The notes beneath the pieces were generated by a model. The model made no database searches and had not been told where the DNA came from. It saw only the letters and a program-made list of their open reading frames with translations. A program made the position numbers and the translations under genes. Shown piece after piece: positions 8,510 to 17,040 of a DNA stretch of 64,000 bases; positions within the stretch are counted from its first letter, which is position 1, and each line of letters starts with the position of its first letter. This stretch comes from Staphylococcus equorum (GTDB lineage Bacteria; Bacillota; Bacilli; Staphylococcales; Staphylococcaceae), in contig NZ_LNNB01000018.1 of NCBI RefSeq assembly GCF_001747895.1, positions 62,001-126,000 of the forward strand, given 5' to 3'.

Positions 8510-8860
8510 CCTTTCTAATCTATTGCTTCTATTACTTATGGGGCAGTCTCCGGTTTATGTGCCATCAACATGCCCTCTGTCTAATTATTTATTATAATAA
8601 ACTAATTTATCTAAGTTTTTGAGAATATGAAACGAGCTCTTTTTCAAAAATTGGCTTAAGCTATCTGCAAAATTCTAAGTATATAATACTCTAATGAACC
8701 ATTTCATACTTCTTTAATAACTCTCATTAACAGTATTTAATTTTAACATACTTTTAGCTTTCAGCATGTCCAAATTGTTTATTTAGATGCTTATCTATCT
8801 TTTAATTTCCATTAATCACGTTCTAAAAAGTTATTTAATAATTATACGTAACTTTGTAAA

Positions 8861-8935
8861 AATTTGGACGAGACGCCTGAGGAAACAACACGAGTCGAAG
8901 ACTACAGACTAAGGCAGTCCCGCGGAAAGCGTGCA
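8861..8935 (+). repeat. Dispersed intergenic repeat, copy A
   Basis: This copy contains TTTGGACGAGACGCCTGAGG, then GTCGAAGACTACAGACTAAG, then CGCGGAAAGCGTGCA. Copy B (59077-59151, opposite strand) has GCCGAAGACTACAGGCTAAG and CTCGGAAAGCGTGCAC in the same order. The locally higher GC content stands out from the surrounding AT-rich spacer. No ORF spans it. Confidence 0.8.
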
Positions 8936-9019
8936 TAAAAAAACTGCCAACAAAGTCGGAGACTTTGTCAACAGTATGAACACACCTTACTCAAAAGGTG
9001 TGCCTAATTCATTCTCAAC

Positions 9020-9038
9020 TTATCCACAGTTATCCACA
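9020..9038 (+). promoter_or_regulatory. Two perfect tandem DnaA boxes
   Basis: TTATCCACA occurs at 9020-9028 and again at 9030-9038, head to tail with one base between. They lie immediately after the walI stop codon and 32 kb from oriC. Confidence 0.65.
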
Positions 9039-9041
9039 AGA

Positions 9042-9821
9042 TTATTCTTCAATAATTTTCGGACTGTCTGCTACGGCTTCGACATAGTATGTTTTAATCT
9101 TGTCACCGTGTTTTACTTTGATTTCCCAGTTGGCTTCAAGCACTTGAACGTTCGGCTCTTTAACAACAGTATAGTAGCCTAGTCGTGCATTGGTTACTTC
9201 GTCGTTGCGTTTAAGATAACGATTATAGTAAAGGTCCTCGATGGCACTTCGTGCTGTGTTCACTTGCTTTTTATCGTTATTCGTACCTTCTGAAGGCTCG
9301 ATAGATTTCATAGCAGTTTGTTCATAACTTGAAGCTTTGCCGTCTTCAACGTTAAATTCCAATTTCGCTCTACTATTATTCATAATTGGATAATCATTAT
9401 ATGTCTGTTCAAAGGTAACTTTTTCATCATCAATATGGCTCATTTCGTAATCTTCACCTTTATAGACGCTGCCTTTGACATACGATTTGAGGTCGGTGAA
9501 TTGATCATTACTGATGTTAATTGGGTCACTAATATCACCTTTAGCTACTGCGCCTGAATGCTCGCTTGTAATACTTGGACGTGTCTTCGCATAAGATGAG
9601 AAGTCATTCGATCTTGCTGTCAGTAATTGCATTTTCAAACCATTCACACTTGGGAGGTTTTCTGGAATTTTAATTTCTTCTTGTTTAAAATTCACTGCAT
9701 TTTCGTCTTCACTATCGCTGATTTGTGATTTATTCACTTTATCCACGTAGATAATAATCAGGCTAATGTTGACTAGAATAAATACGATAATAAATAATGT
9801 TTTTGCGCGTTTCCAGTTCAT
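9042..9821 (-). CDS. walI: WalI (YycI), regulator of the WalRK system
   Basis: The 259-aa protein has one N-terminal membrane anchor (about residues 7-26, TLFIIVFILVNISLIIIY) and an extracytoplasmic domain rich in charged residues. WalI and WalH bind the sensor kinase WalK in the membrane and tune its activity (activating in S. aureus, inhibitory in Bacillus). The start is ATG 9821, directly abutting the walH stop codon, so the two genes are translationally linked. Length and position match S. aureus YycI. Confidence 0.95.
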   Translation of the reverse strand: MNWKRAKTLFIIVFILVNISLIIIYVDKVNKSQISDSEDENAVNFKQEEIKIPENLPSVNGLKMQLLTARSNDFSSYAKTRPSITSEHSGAVAKGDISDPINISNDQFTDLKSYVKGSVYKGEDYEMSHIDDEKVTFEQTYNDYPIMNNSRAKLEFNVEDGKASSYEQTAMKSIEPSEGTNNDKKQVNTARSAIEDLYYNRYLKRNDEVTNARLGYYTVVKEPNVQVLEANWEIKVKHGDKIKTYYVEAVADSPKIIEE

Positions 9822-11162
9822 TTATTCTAGCCCCCCATCGTTGTATGCATGCCATTCGCCTTTATACTCTACATACCATTGTGGTTTGAATTCACTATTA
9901 CGTTGAATTTCGATGTCGCTACCGTCATCTTTGTGTTCCATGTTGTAACCAATCGTCATGTTTGTTACTTCTTCAAAGTCGATTTCAGGATTATTTGCCA
10001 GTTCTGAACGGACTGTTTCAGCACCTGGTAAATCTATTTCGTCTTCACCGCTGTCTATCGTGACATTTGATTTTAACAATGCACGTGCATAGCTGAAGAC
10101 GCCTTTGTCGCTCCATGAGACTTTAATATTATTTAAGTCGTCATCATTGAAGGTTGGACGGCCGTTTAAGAACATTTGATATGTTAGTTCGCCGCCTTTA
10201 TTATCTGTGCTGAACAGTCTGTAATCGTCTGTAAAGCCACCATGATTGTTGATGTAATCATAAGTACTTGGAATACTGTCTTGCATGTTTGTTGAACGAT
10301 CCTCATCTTCTGAGAGATTCGTGTAACGATATTTTTCATTATCTTCACTGTAGTTGGCGACGCCCGTGTTGTTATTGTATGTCGCTGTACCGCTTTTCGT
10401 GCTACGTACGACTACAGAGTCATTGAAGAGTATAGAATTCATCGTATCGACACTAATGCGATTATAAATCGTGTGGTATGATTTTAAACCTTTAGGTGCC
10501 TTCGGTGCAAAGATATGCGTAGCCTTATCGATGGTATCTTTATTCGTAATAATCTCTGTATATGGCTTCATACTTTTCTGTTGTGCTTTCATTTGTTTAG
10601 CAAATGAACTGATCTTCGCCGTCGTCGTCATACGTACGACATTATGACGATCTTTACTAACAGCATAGAGTTTAACTTTGCCATCTTCATTGTCATCAAT
10701 TAATAAACGGTCGAATTTAAAGTTATTTGGTACTTTGGCATCGATGTTTAATACTTGGCCTAAATAGGTTGCTAGTGGCATGTCATAACTGAAATCCAGT
10801 ACTAAAAATTCATCGCTTAAGTCTGGAATAATCAAATTATGATTACTATGCATTTGTTCGGCATGTAATACACGTTGGTTTTTCAAGGGACTAATCGTCT
10901 CTTCGACGTTGCCACGTGTCGCTTCCATACCTTCTGTATCTTCACCATTAGAGTGAATGACTTGATAAGGGGCAACAACTTTACTCATGCCTTGCTCAAG
11001 CGGTTTACCTATCGTATTCGCTTTCGCATCTTTATTGCTACTATCTTGTTGATCTACGCTCGCTAAGTCTGGTGAAAAGTTCCACGTCATGTATGTCAGC
11101 ACAACACTCATTAATACTAAAAGGTATAGGATGATGGATTTGATTAACTCTTTACTCCGCAT
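9822..11162 (-). CDS. walH: WalH (YycH), regulator of the WalRK system
   Basis: The protein is about 446 aa, with an N-terminal membrane helix ([19 protein letters not shown]) and a large extracytoplasmic domain. It acts with WalI on WalK. The start at ATG 11162 (MRSKELIKS) aligns with S. aureus YycH; a GTG four codons upstream (11174) is also possible. The start lies inside the last codons of walK, so translation is coupled. No odd features were seen. Confidence 0.95.
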   Translation of the reverse strand: MRSKELIKSIILYLLVLMSVVLTYMTWNFSPDLASVDQQDSSNKDAKANTIGKPLEQGMSKVVAPYQVIHSNGEDTEGMEATRGNVEETISPLKNQRVLHAEQMHSNHNLIIPDLSDEFLVLDFSYDMPLATYLGQVLNIDAKVPNNFKFDRLLIDDNEDGKVKLYAVSKDRHNVVRMTTTAKISSFAKQMKAQQKSMKPYTEIITNKDTIDKATHIFAPKAPKGLKSYHTIYNRISVDTMNSILFNDSVVVRSTKSGTATYNNNTGVANYSEDNEKYRYTNLSEDEDRSTNMQDSIPSTYDYINNHGGFTDDYRLFSTDNKGGELTYQMFLNGRPTFNDDDLNNIKVSWSDKGVFSYARALLKSNVTIDSGEDEIDLPGAETVRSELANNPEIDFEEVTNMTIGYNMEHKDDGSDIEIQRNSEFKPQWYVEYKGEWHAYNDGGLE

Positions 11163-12984
11163 CCCAATCACCATCTTCTAGTACTTCACATGGCAGTGTA
11201 ATGAAGATTGATGTGCCTTGTCCTTCTACACTGTTTGCCCAAATGCGACCATTATGTGCTTCAACAATTTCTTTGGAAATGGCTAAGCCTAAGCCTGTAC
11301 CACCCATTTTACGCGTACGTGCTTTATCCACACGGTAGAAACGGTCAAAGATTTTATCTACTTTATTAATCGGAATACCAATACCATTATCTTTCACACG
11401 TATCGTCATACGATTGTATAACGCGTTCTGTTTCACGTGAAACTCTACACGTTTATCGCCGCGAGAATACTTCATCGCATTGGTAATGACATTATCAAAT
11501 ACTTGTGTCATTTTGTCTGGATCGATTTCTGTGAAAATCGTATTATTAGGAATTTCACGAACAAATGTCGTTTCTTTATCGGACATTTCATGACGGTTAA
11601 TAATTTTGTTGATAAACATATTAAAATCTATGATTTCTTTCGTAATTTGATCGGATTCGTTATCCATTTTAGATAATTGTAAGAGGTCATTTACGAGACG
11701 TATCATACGTTCTGTTTCTTCACGTGTTACGGATAGGAATTGTGGTGCAAGTTCTTTATCTTCCCAAGCACCGCTTTCTAACGCTTCGATGTAACTGTTC
11801 ATAGATGTCAGTGGTGTACGTAATTCATGTGAAACATTTGCTACGAACTCACGACGTTCACGTTCTACTTGTTGTTGCTCTGTAACGTCATGTAGTACGG
11901 CAATGTAACCTGTCACAAATCCTGTTTCTTGAACGATTGTACTAAAGTTCACACGTGCAATAATGCCTTCGTTTTCATTAATATCTAATAAGAAACTATC
12001 ATTATTCTCTTGAATTTCATCTAAAGAGAATTCTTCCTCTAATTTAAGGACGTTTAACATGTAGTCTCCGATAATATCTTCTTTTAGTGAGCCCATCATC
12101 GTCAATGCCATATCGTTAACAATACGTACACGACCACGGCGATCGGTCGCAATAATACCATCACTCATATGGGTGATAACTGAATCTAAACGACGTTTCT
12201 CACTTTCGGTATTCGCTTGTGCTTCTTGTACACGTTTCGATAGATTATTAAAGGCAAGTGCCAGCTCACCAATCTCATCGTTACCGTATATTTTTACGCG
12301 TTGCGTATAGTTACCTTTAGACATCTCTGCGGCTTGGTTACGCATATCTGTAATAGGTTTCGTAATCGTACGCGCAATGAAGAAACCAAGGATGACAGTA
12401 ATTAATAAGGAAATCCCTGTACCCACGATAAAGATTTGGTTGATGCTGCTAAGTTGTTTAAATACATCGTTAATATCCGCTTCGATATAGACGTTACCTA
12501 TTGTTCCATCGTTCGATGTTTTAACTGGTAAGTTATATACCCACACACGTTGTTTGCCGTTACCGTAATCTTTTAACACCGTATGGCTATTAATTTCGCC
12601 TAAAGATAAGGCTTTTTGGATAGAGTTATCGTTCGCTTTTTGATTTATTAGACTACGCGTAGACTGCTTTGAAGTGGCCATAATAATCTGATCTTTATCA
12701 ATAAAGCGGATTTCTTCTATTTCTTGTCTATTCGCATACTCATTTAATAAGTTTTGAACTTCTTTTTGAGCATTAACCGAATTGTCTTCGTCATAGACTT
12801 TTTCTATATTAATTTCGATTTGTTTCGCGTATTGCGAAATATTATTTTTAAATGTTTGTGTTAATTCTTTTTCTAGACTATTGGTAAAATATAAACCGAT
12901 AATTTGCATACCGATTACAATGAGCAACACATAGACAATAACAAGTTTCGTGTGTAAAGACTGAAAATATTTAAGCCATTTCAT
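11152..12984 (-). CDS. walK: WalK (YycG/VicK), essential cell-wall sensor histidine kinase
   Basis: The 610-aa kinase has a TM helix at about residues 14-33, an extracellular Cache-like domain to about 180 and a second TM helix at about 183-203. It then has HAMP (204-256), PAS (about 265-370), a HisKA domain with the phospho-acceptor His386 in [12 protein letters not shown], and an HATPase domain with the N box ([11 protein letters not shown]), DNGIGIP and GGTGLGLAI. It phosphorylates WalR and controls autolysin and cell-wall turnover genes; it is essential in staphylococci. It starts 13 bases after walR and overlaps walH. Confidence 0.98.
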   Translation of the reverse strand: MKWLKYFQSLHTKLVIVYVLLIVIGMQIIGLYFTNSLEKELTQTFKNNISQYAKQIEINIEKVYDEDNSVNAQKEVQNLLNEYANRQEIEEIRFIDKDQIIMATSKQSTRSLINQKANDNSIQKALSLGEINSHTVLKDYGNGKQRVWVYNLPVKTSNDGTIGNVYIEADINDVFKQLSSINQIFIVGTGISLLITVILGFFIARTITKPITDMRNQAAEMSKGNYTQRVKIYGNDEIGELALAFNNLSKRVQEAQANTESEKRRLDSVITHMSDGIIATDRRGRVRIVNDMALTMMGSLKEDIIGDYMLNVLKLEEEFSLDEIQENNDSFLLDINENEGIIARVNFSTIVQETGFVTGYIAVLHDVTEQQQVERERREFVANVSHELRTPLTSMNSYIEALESGAWEDKELAPQFLSVTREETERMIRLVNDLLQLSKMDNESDQITKEIIDFNMFINKIINRHEMSDKETTFVREIPNNTIFTEIDPDKMTQVFDNVITNAMKYSRGDKRVEFHVKQNALYNRMTIRVKDNGIGIPINKVDKIFDRFYRVDKARTRKMGGTGLGLAISKEIVEAHNGRIWANSVEGQGTSIFITLPCEVLEDGDWDAE

Positions 12985-12997
12985 TTATAAGCGTCCC

Positions 12998-13699
12998 CTA
13001 GTCATGTTGTTGGAGGAAATATCCAACGCCACGACGAGTTACTATATATTCTGGATGAGATGGATCATCTTCGATTTTTTCACGTAAGCGTCGAATTGTT
13101 ACGTCTACTGTACGCACGTCACCAAAATAGTCATAACCCCAAACAGTTTGCAATAAATGTTCACGTGTCATTACTTGACCCATATGTTTAGATAAGTAAT
13201 GGAATAATTCGAATTCACGGTGTGTTAAATCAATTTCCCCGCCACGTTTTTTGATAGAGTATGCATCTGGATAAATAACAATGTCTTTAATAGAAATTTC
13301 ATTGGATGCATTGTCTACTTCTTGTGCTGGTTGTGAATAATGACGACGTAAGTTTGCTTTCACACGTGCGATTAATTCGCGTGTACTAAACGGTTTTGTT
13401 ACATAATCATCTGCGCCAAGCTCAAGACCTAATACTTTATCAATTTCTGAGTCTTTTGCTGTAAGCATAATAATCGGCATTTCGAATTTTTTACGTACTT
13501 CACGACATACTTCCATGCCGTCACGTCCTGGTAACATAATGTCTAATAACACGATGTCGGGTTCTTCTTCATATATTAAATCAACTGCATCGTCACCGTC
13601 GTAAGCACAAAATACTTCGTAACCTTCTTTTTTTAGGTTAAATTCTAAAATATCAGCAATTGGTTTTTCATCATCGACTACAACAACTTTTCTAGCCAT
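12998..13699 (-). CDS. walR: WalR (YycF/VicR), essential response regulator
   Basis: The product is 233 aa, exactly the S. aureus length, when started at ATG 13699 ([12 protein letters not shown]) after the GAGG site. The longer reading from 13714 begins inside that ribosome-binding site. The receiver domain has D9, D10, phospho-acceptor D53 (LLDIMLP) and K102-type TKPF. The C-terminal winged helix has the OmpR-type [15 protein letters not shown]. It binds WalR boxes upstream of autolysin genes. It is the first gene of the walRKHIJ cluster, so the promoter lies in 13700-14000. Confidence 0.98.
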   Translation of the reverse strand: MARKVVVVDDEKPIADILEFNLKKEGYEVFCAYDGDDAVDLIYEEEPDIVLLDIMLPGRDGMEVCREVRKKFEMPIIMLTAKDSEIDKVLGLELGADDYVTKPFSTRELIARVKANLRRHYSQPAQEVDNASNEISIKDIVIYPDAYSIKKRGGEIDLTHREFELFHYLSKHMGQVMTREHLLQTVWGYDYFGDVRTVDVTIRRLREKIEDDPSHPEYIVTRRGVGYFLQQHD

Positions 13700-14011
13700 A
13701 TTTATAAACCTCATTTCTAAATTGTAGTACGTTCATTTTTAAAAATTCTACGTCTTTCTCTCTAGTATAATTTACCATTTATAACCTATTAATTCTATTT
13801 TTCTAAATAGAAAATTATATTTGTATATTGTAAAATTATAACATTGTTCGTATTAAATGGGTACTTATCGATAAATCATAGATGCATCAAGTGTAAACAA
13901 TATCAGCGTATCAATCGAACTTCTTGCCTATAAGCCATATACAACCTACATTTAAGCTCCATTTTAAGAAGCATGTAATACGCATACATCCATCCATACC
14001 AAAATCAAAAA
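13700..14011. other. walR upstream region
   Basis: About 310 AT-rich bases carry the walR promoter. No coding region or clear operator was recognised. The drug-exporter terminator begins at 14012. Confidence 0.5.
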
Positions 14012-14119
14012 AAGTGATACATATATGAAGTAACGGGTCATGTATTTAGGTTACAGCGGATAATGATTCATTCGCTGTAATTTCTACATGTATACGTCGC
14101 TTATTTATATGTATCACTT
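14012..14119 (-). terminator. Unusually long nested hairpin after the drug exporter gene
   Basis: Outer arms 14012-14035 and 14095-14119 pair over about 24 positions with few mismatches. A middle stem CATGTA (14039-14044)/TACATG (14085-14090) and an inner stem TTACAGCG (14051-14058)/CGCTGTAA (14073-14080) are nested inside. On the minus strand the hairpin is followed by a T-rich run (14005-14011), so it can act as a terminator for the exporter gene. Confidence 0.65.
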
Positions 14120-14126
14120 ATTATTT

Positions 14127-15533
14127 TTAGATTGTTTTCGTTTTTTTAACAAATAGAGACAGTATAAATCCAATTATTGTTAAACCTACTATAAAGAAGA
14201 AGGTATATTGGACACCGTGTGCTAGTACAACTTCTTGTGCAGCATTTGGGTTAGTTGAACCGAATGACTTCATTGCCGTTGTATAAATTGTAATGGCAAT
14301 CGCTGTACCAGCAGAACCGCCTACTTGAATTAATGTCGTAATCGTTGCTGAACCATCTGCATAAAGTTGATGTGGCAACTGATTTAAAGCATTGGTTTGT
14401 GCTGGCATCATAACCATGGATATACCAAAGAATAGCACCATGAATGCGAGAATGATTGCCCATACAGGTGTAGACGCTGAAATCATGAACGCAAATGAGA
14501 TTGCTGAGATAAACATAAGTACGAAGCCTATAATACCAAAGTATCTCGCGCCGAAGCGATCAAATAACGATCCTATAACCGGTGACAATACTAAGTTCAC
14601 TGCGTTACCCGGTAATAAGATTAAACCAGCGACAACAGAACTAAATAATAGCGCACCTTTTAAATAGAGTGGTAATAAAATACCTGTAGATAATATACAT
14701 AAAATCGTTATGAATACCATTGCCGCACCTAATATAAACATTGGGTACTTAAATACGCTTAGGTTAAGCATCGGTGAATCGATTTTAAACTGACGCACGA
14801 TGAAGATTGCTAATCCAATGATACCAATCAATAATGGTAACCAAACGATTACATCTGTAAACGCCGCTTCTGCCATTGAACTTAGTGAGAATACAAGTCC
14901 TGCGAAACCAATCGTCGATAAGAAAATCGATAAAATATCAATTCTAGGTTTCGTAATTTCACCAACATTTTCAACATGTGAAAATGCCATCAATAATACG
15001 ACAATATATAAAATTGCGCTAATCCAGAAGATGAAGTGCCAACTTGATGCTGAAATAATAATACCTGATAACGTCGGCCCCAGTGCTGGACCTGCTGTGA
15101 TAACAAGTCCCATAATACCCATCACTGCACCACGTTTTTCAATTGGGAAGATTAACATCAGTACGGTCATCATAATCGGTAACAAAATACCTGTACCTAA
15201 TGCTTGTATAATACGTCCTAACAATAACAAACCAAAGTTAGGTGCAAGTGCGCCTACGATAACGCCTAATAAAGATAATAATATGCCTGTAATAACTAAT
15301 GACTTTGTATTAAACCATTTGATTAAATACGAAGATGCAGGAACTAAACAAGCCATGACGAGTAAATAACCTGTTGTTAACCATTGTACAGTTGCTGCTG
15401 AAACTTGAAAATCAGCCATGATATCTGTTAAAGCCATATTTAATGCTGTTTCACTAAACAAACCCATAAATCCGCCAATCATTAATACGAGTGCGTACAT
15501 TTTTGGATTTTTCACTATTACTTGTGTTGCCAT
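14127..15533 (-). CDS. DHA2-family (EmrB/QacA-type) multidrug exporter
   Basis: The 468-aa protein has about 14 predicted membrane helices. Major-facilitator motif A/B elements are visible (WLTTGYLLVMA, LGRIIQALGTG), as is the antiporter motif C (GPALGPTLSG near residue 150). It should export drugs or other lipophilic compounds in exchange for protons; the substrate cannot be told. The start is ATG 15533 behind AAAAAGGAG. It lies downstream of a MarR gene, a palindromic operator that overlaps the likely -35 box (15824-15838) and a structured 5' leader with a 10-codon ORF (15615-15647). A long hairpin follows the gene. Confidence 0.88.
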   Translation of the reverse strand: MATQVIVKNPKMYALVLMIGGFMGLFSETALNMALTDIMADFQVSAATVQWLTTGYLLVMACLVPASSYLIKWFNTKSLVITGILLSLLGVIVGALAPNFGLLLLGRIIQALGTGILLPIMMTVLMLIFPIEKRGAVMGIMGLVITAGPALGPTLSGIIISASSWHFIFWISAILYIVVLLMAFSHVENVGEITKPRIDILSIFLSTIGFAGLVFSLSSMAEAAFTDVIVWLPLLIGIIGLAIFIVRQFKIDSPMLNLSVFKYPMFILGAAMVFITILCILSTGILLPLYLKGALLFSSVVAGLILLPGNAVNLVLSPVIGSLFDRFGARYFGIIGFVLMFISAISFAFMISASTPVWAIILAFMVLFFGISMVMMPAQTNALNQLPHQLYADGSATITTLIQVGGSAGTAIAITIYTTAMKSFGSTNPNAAQEVVLAHGVQYTFFFIVGLTIIGFILSLFVKKTKTI

Positions 15534-15590
15534 TTGATATACTCCTTTTTATGGTAAACGAAGTATAAGTATAATTAAGAGATAATAAAG

Positions 15591-15647
15591 TGAGTGTTGC
15601 CTTGAAGTACATATTCAAGTGTATAGCAATCGTGCTTTGTCACTCAT
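15591..15647 (-). promoter_or_regulatory. Structured leader with a 10-codon ORF before the drug exporter
   Basis: Three nested stems are seen: TGAGTG/CACTCA (15591-15596 with 15641-15646), TTGC/GCAA (15597-15600 with 15626-15629) and CTTGAA/TTCAAG (15601-15606 with 15614-15619). The minus-strand ORF 15647-15615 reads MSDKARLLYT-stop and lies wholly within the hairpin. The layout resembles leader-peptide attenuators of inducible resistance genes. No ribosome-binding site of ideal spacing is present (GGAG 13 bases upstream). Confidence 0.45.
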
Positions 15648-15799
15648 TTTTATTAAATTCATCTCCACGCTTTACTACTTATTCCTATATTTCCATTTCA
15701 TTTTAGTCTATATAAATTGAACATCGGTTTAGTATCACCCAGGAAATAATTTAAATCATGATGATAACAAACAACGTCCGCTCAATATGAACTTACTTA

Positions 15800-15838
15800 C
15801 TGTACCAAATTTTTTAAATTAATGTCAACCTAGTTGAC
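15800..15838 (-). promoter_or_regulatory. Promoter with palindromic operator for the drug exporter
   Basis: The perfect palindrome GTCAAC-CTA-GTTGAC (15824-15838) overlaps a -35 box TTGACA read on the minus strand (15828-15823). A -10-like TACAGT follows after about 18 bases. It lies between the MarR gene and the exporter, so MarR is the natural candidate to bind it. Confidence 0.55.
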
Positions 15839-15850
15839 GAATTTATTATC

Positions 15851-15900
15851 AAAAAAATTAAGCATCAAACAATTGCTTCTATTGCCTGATACTTAAGCAT
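15851..15900 (-). terminator. Terminator after the MarR gene
   Basis: The imperfect stem GCTTAAGTATCAGGCAAT / ATTGTTTGATGCTTAA is followed by T7 on the minus strand and starts right at the MarR stop codon. Confidence 0.7.
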
Positions 15901-16362
15901 CTATTTAGTATTTATTTCAATATCTTCTAAATGCCAATCTTGCTGTAGTACTTGTTTAAGTTGCTCTAACTGTGTACTACCAATCATTGTTTCTATATGC
16001 GAGACGAGTTGTAATTTATGTTCTACATACTGTTCAAAACACTGCAGACCTAGTGTAGTTAAGTTTACGCATTTTTCTTTTTTATTATTGGGCACAGCTT
16101 CAACTTGAACGACACCTTTGTGCTCTAATTGTTTAATCGCTTTATGAATAGCTTGGCGTGTAAGATGAATTTTTCTAGTAAGTTCGGCAAAAGTTGGTTT
16201 CTCATAATTGATTTTATCAATCAGATACCATTCTGAGCTGCTAAAGTGAACATCTTGTATTTGCTCTGAAGTTGTGGATTCCAAGGTTTGTCTAAGCGCA
16301 CTGTGGCGTTCACTAATTAAATCTATGAGATCCAATCCCTCTATACTTTTATCATTTGCCAT
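15901..16362 (-). CDS. MarR-family transcriptional regulator
   Basis: The protein is 153 aa from ATG 16362 (MANDKSIEGLDL), which follows GAGGAG; the track-length start five codons upstream lacks a site. The winged-helix core is clear: PTFAELTRKIHLTRQAIHKAIKQLEHKG is the DNA-recognition region (about residues 60-87) and VPNNKKEKCVNLT is the wing. MarR proteins are dimers that release DNA on binding small phenolic or drug-like ligands. It is followed by its own terminator and then the exporter promoter/operator, so it most likely represses that exporter. Confidence 0.88.
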   Translation of the reverse strand: MANDKSIEGLDLIDLISERHSALRQTLESTTSEQIQDVHFSSSEWYLIDKINYEKPTFAELTRKIHLTRQAIHKAIKQLEHKGVVQVEAVPNNKKEKCVNLTTLGLQCFEQYVEHKLQLVSHIETMIGSTQLEQLKQVLQQDWHLEDIEINTK

Positions 16363-16562
16363 ACTTACACTCCTCACATTAATTTCATATGATGCTATGC
16401 CAATAAATGCTCATCGTCACTGGGACATCTCGTTATGTTTATGCTGAATATTGATATTGGTCTACCATATGCTCATTTATCATAAGCAATTTTTTTATCA
16501 AATTCAAATTAAGCTCATTTTATAGCTTCTATATGTAATAACACTAGTATAATCAAATGATA

Positions 16563-16593
16563 ATAAAAAATGCCCATCCTATTGGATGGGCAT
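16563..16593 (-). terminator. Terminator of the tRNA-Glu/tRNA-Asp unit
   Basis: The stem ATGCCCATCC/GGATGGGCAT with loop AATA is followed by a T-run on the minus strand, directly after tRNA-Asp. Confidence 0.85.
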
Positions 16594-16597
16594 TATA

Positions 16598-16670
16598 CGG
16601 TCTCGACGGGAATCGAACCCGCGATCTCCTGCGTGACAGGCAGGCGTGTTAACCGCTACACTACGAGACC
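16598..16670 (-). tRNA. tRNA-Asp (anticodon GTC)
   Basis: The 73-base cloverleaf has acceptor stem GGTCTCG/CGAGACC, anticodon loop CTGTCAC and T-loop GGTTCGATTCC; CCA is not encoded. It lies 7 bases downstream of tRNA-Glu in one transcript. Confidence 0.97.
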
Positions 16671-16677
16671 TAAAAAA

Positions 16678-16752
16678 TGGTGACTCCTACGGGACTCGAA
16701 CCCGTGTTACCGCCGTGAAAGGGCGGTGTCTTAACCGCTTGACCAAGGAGCC
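16678..16752 (-). tRNA. tRNA-Glu (anticodon TTC)
   Basis: The 75-base gene including encoded CCA has acceptor GGCTCCT/AGGAGTC, anticodon loop CTTTCAC and T-loop GGTTCGAGTCC. The Glu-Asp pair between purA and walR is also seen in S. aureus. Confidence 0.97.
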
Positions 16753-17040
16753 TGTCTTAAGCACAAGTTAAATTATACCAAGTCTCTAGAAGGAAGACAA
16801 GCTCTTTTTTTAATTTTATTAGTATAATTTTCTATATTAATTGTATAAAGTTAGTATTTTAAGATTTATTTTGAAAAAACTGCTATAAAGCCATTAATGA
16901 AAATGCAAAAAACTTCAAATTGATTCAATGCCATGTAAATAATTTATATTTTAAAACAAAACTATTCAACTTAAAATCTTTTTTGTTTTCAAAACTTTTT
17001 GCTAAACTTGTGTAATAAAATATATTAGGAGGCTTTATCC

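Larger units (their letters stand above)
8510..9041. other. Intergenic region walI-walJ with repeat and hairpins
   Basis: No credible gene is present. The region holds the dispersed repeat at 8861-8935, a small hairpin ACAAAGTC-GGA-GACTTTGT (8954-8972), a stem CACACCTT/AAGGTGTG (near 8982-9003) and tandem DnaA boxes at 9020-9038. The rest is plain AT-rich DNA. Confidence 0.6.

Noticed and set aside
8931..9182. 83-codon ORF overlapping the end of walI
   Set aside because: Antisense to walI and starting within the repeat; no ribosome-binding site.
14392..15369. Long plus-strand ORFs across the drug exporter gene (91 and 189 codons)
   Set aside because: They are antisense shadows of a hydrophobic membrane protein gene; low-complexity Ile/Asn/Pro composition.
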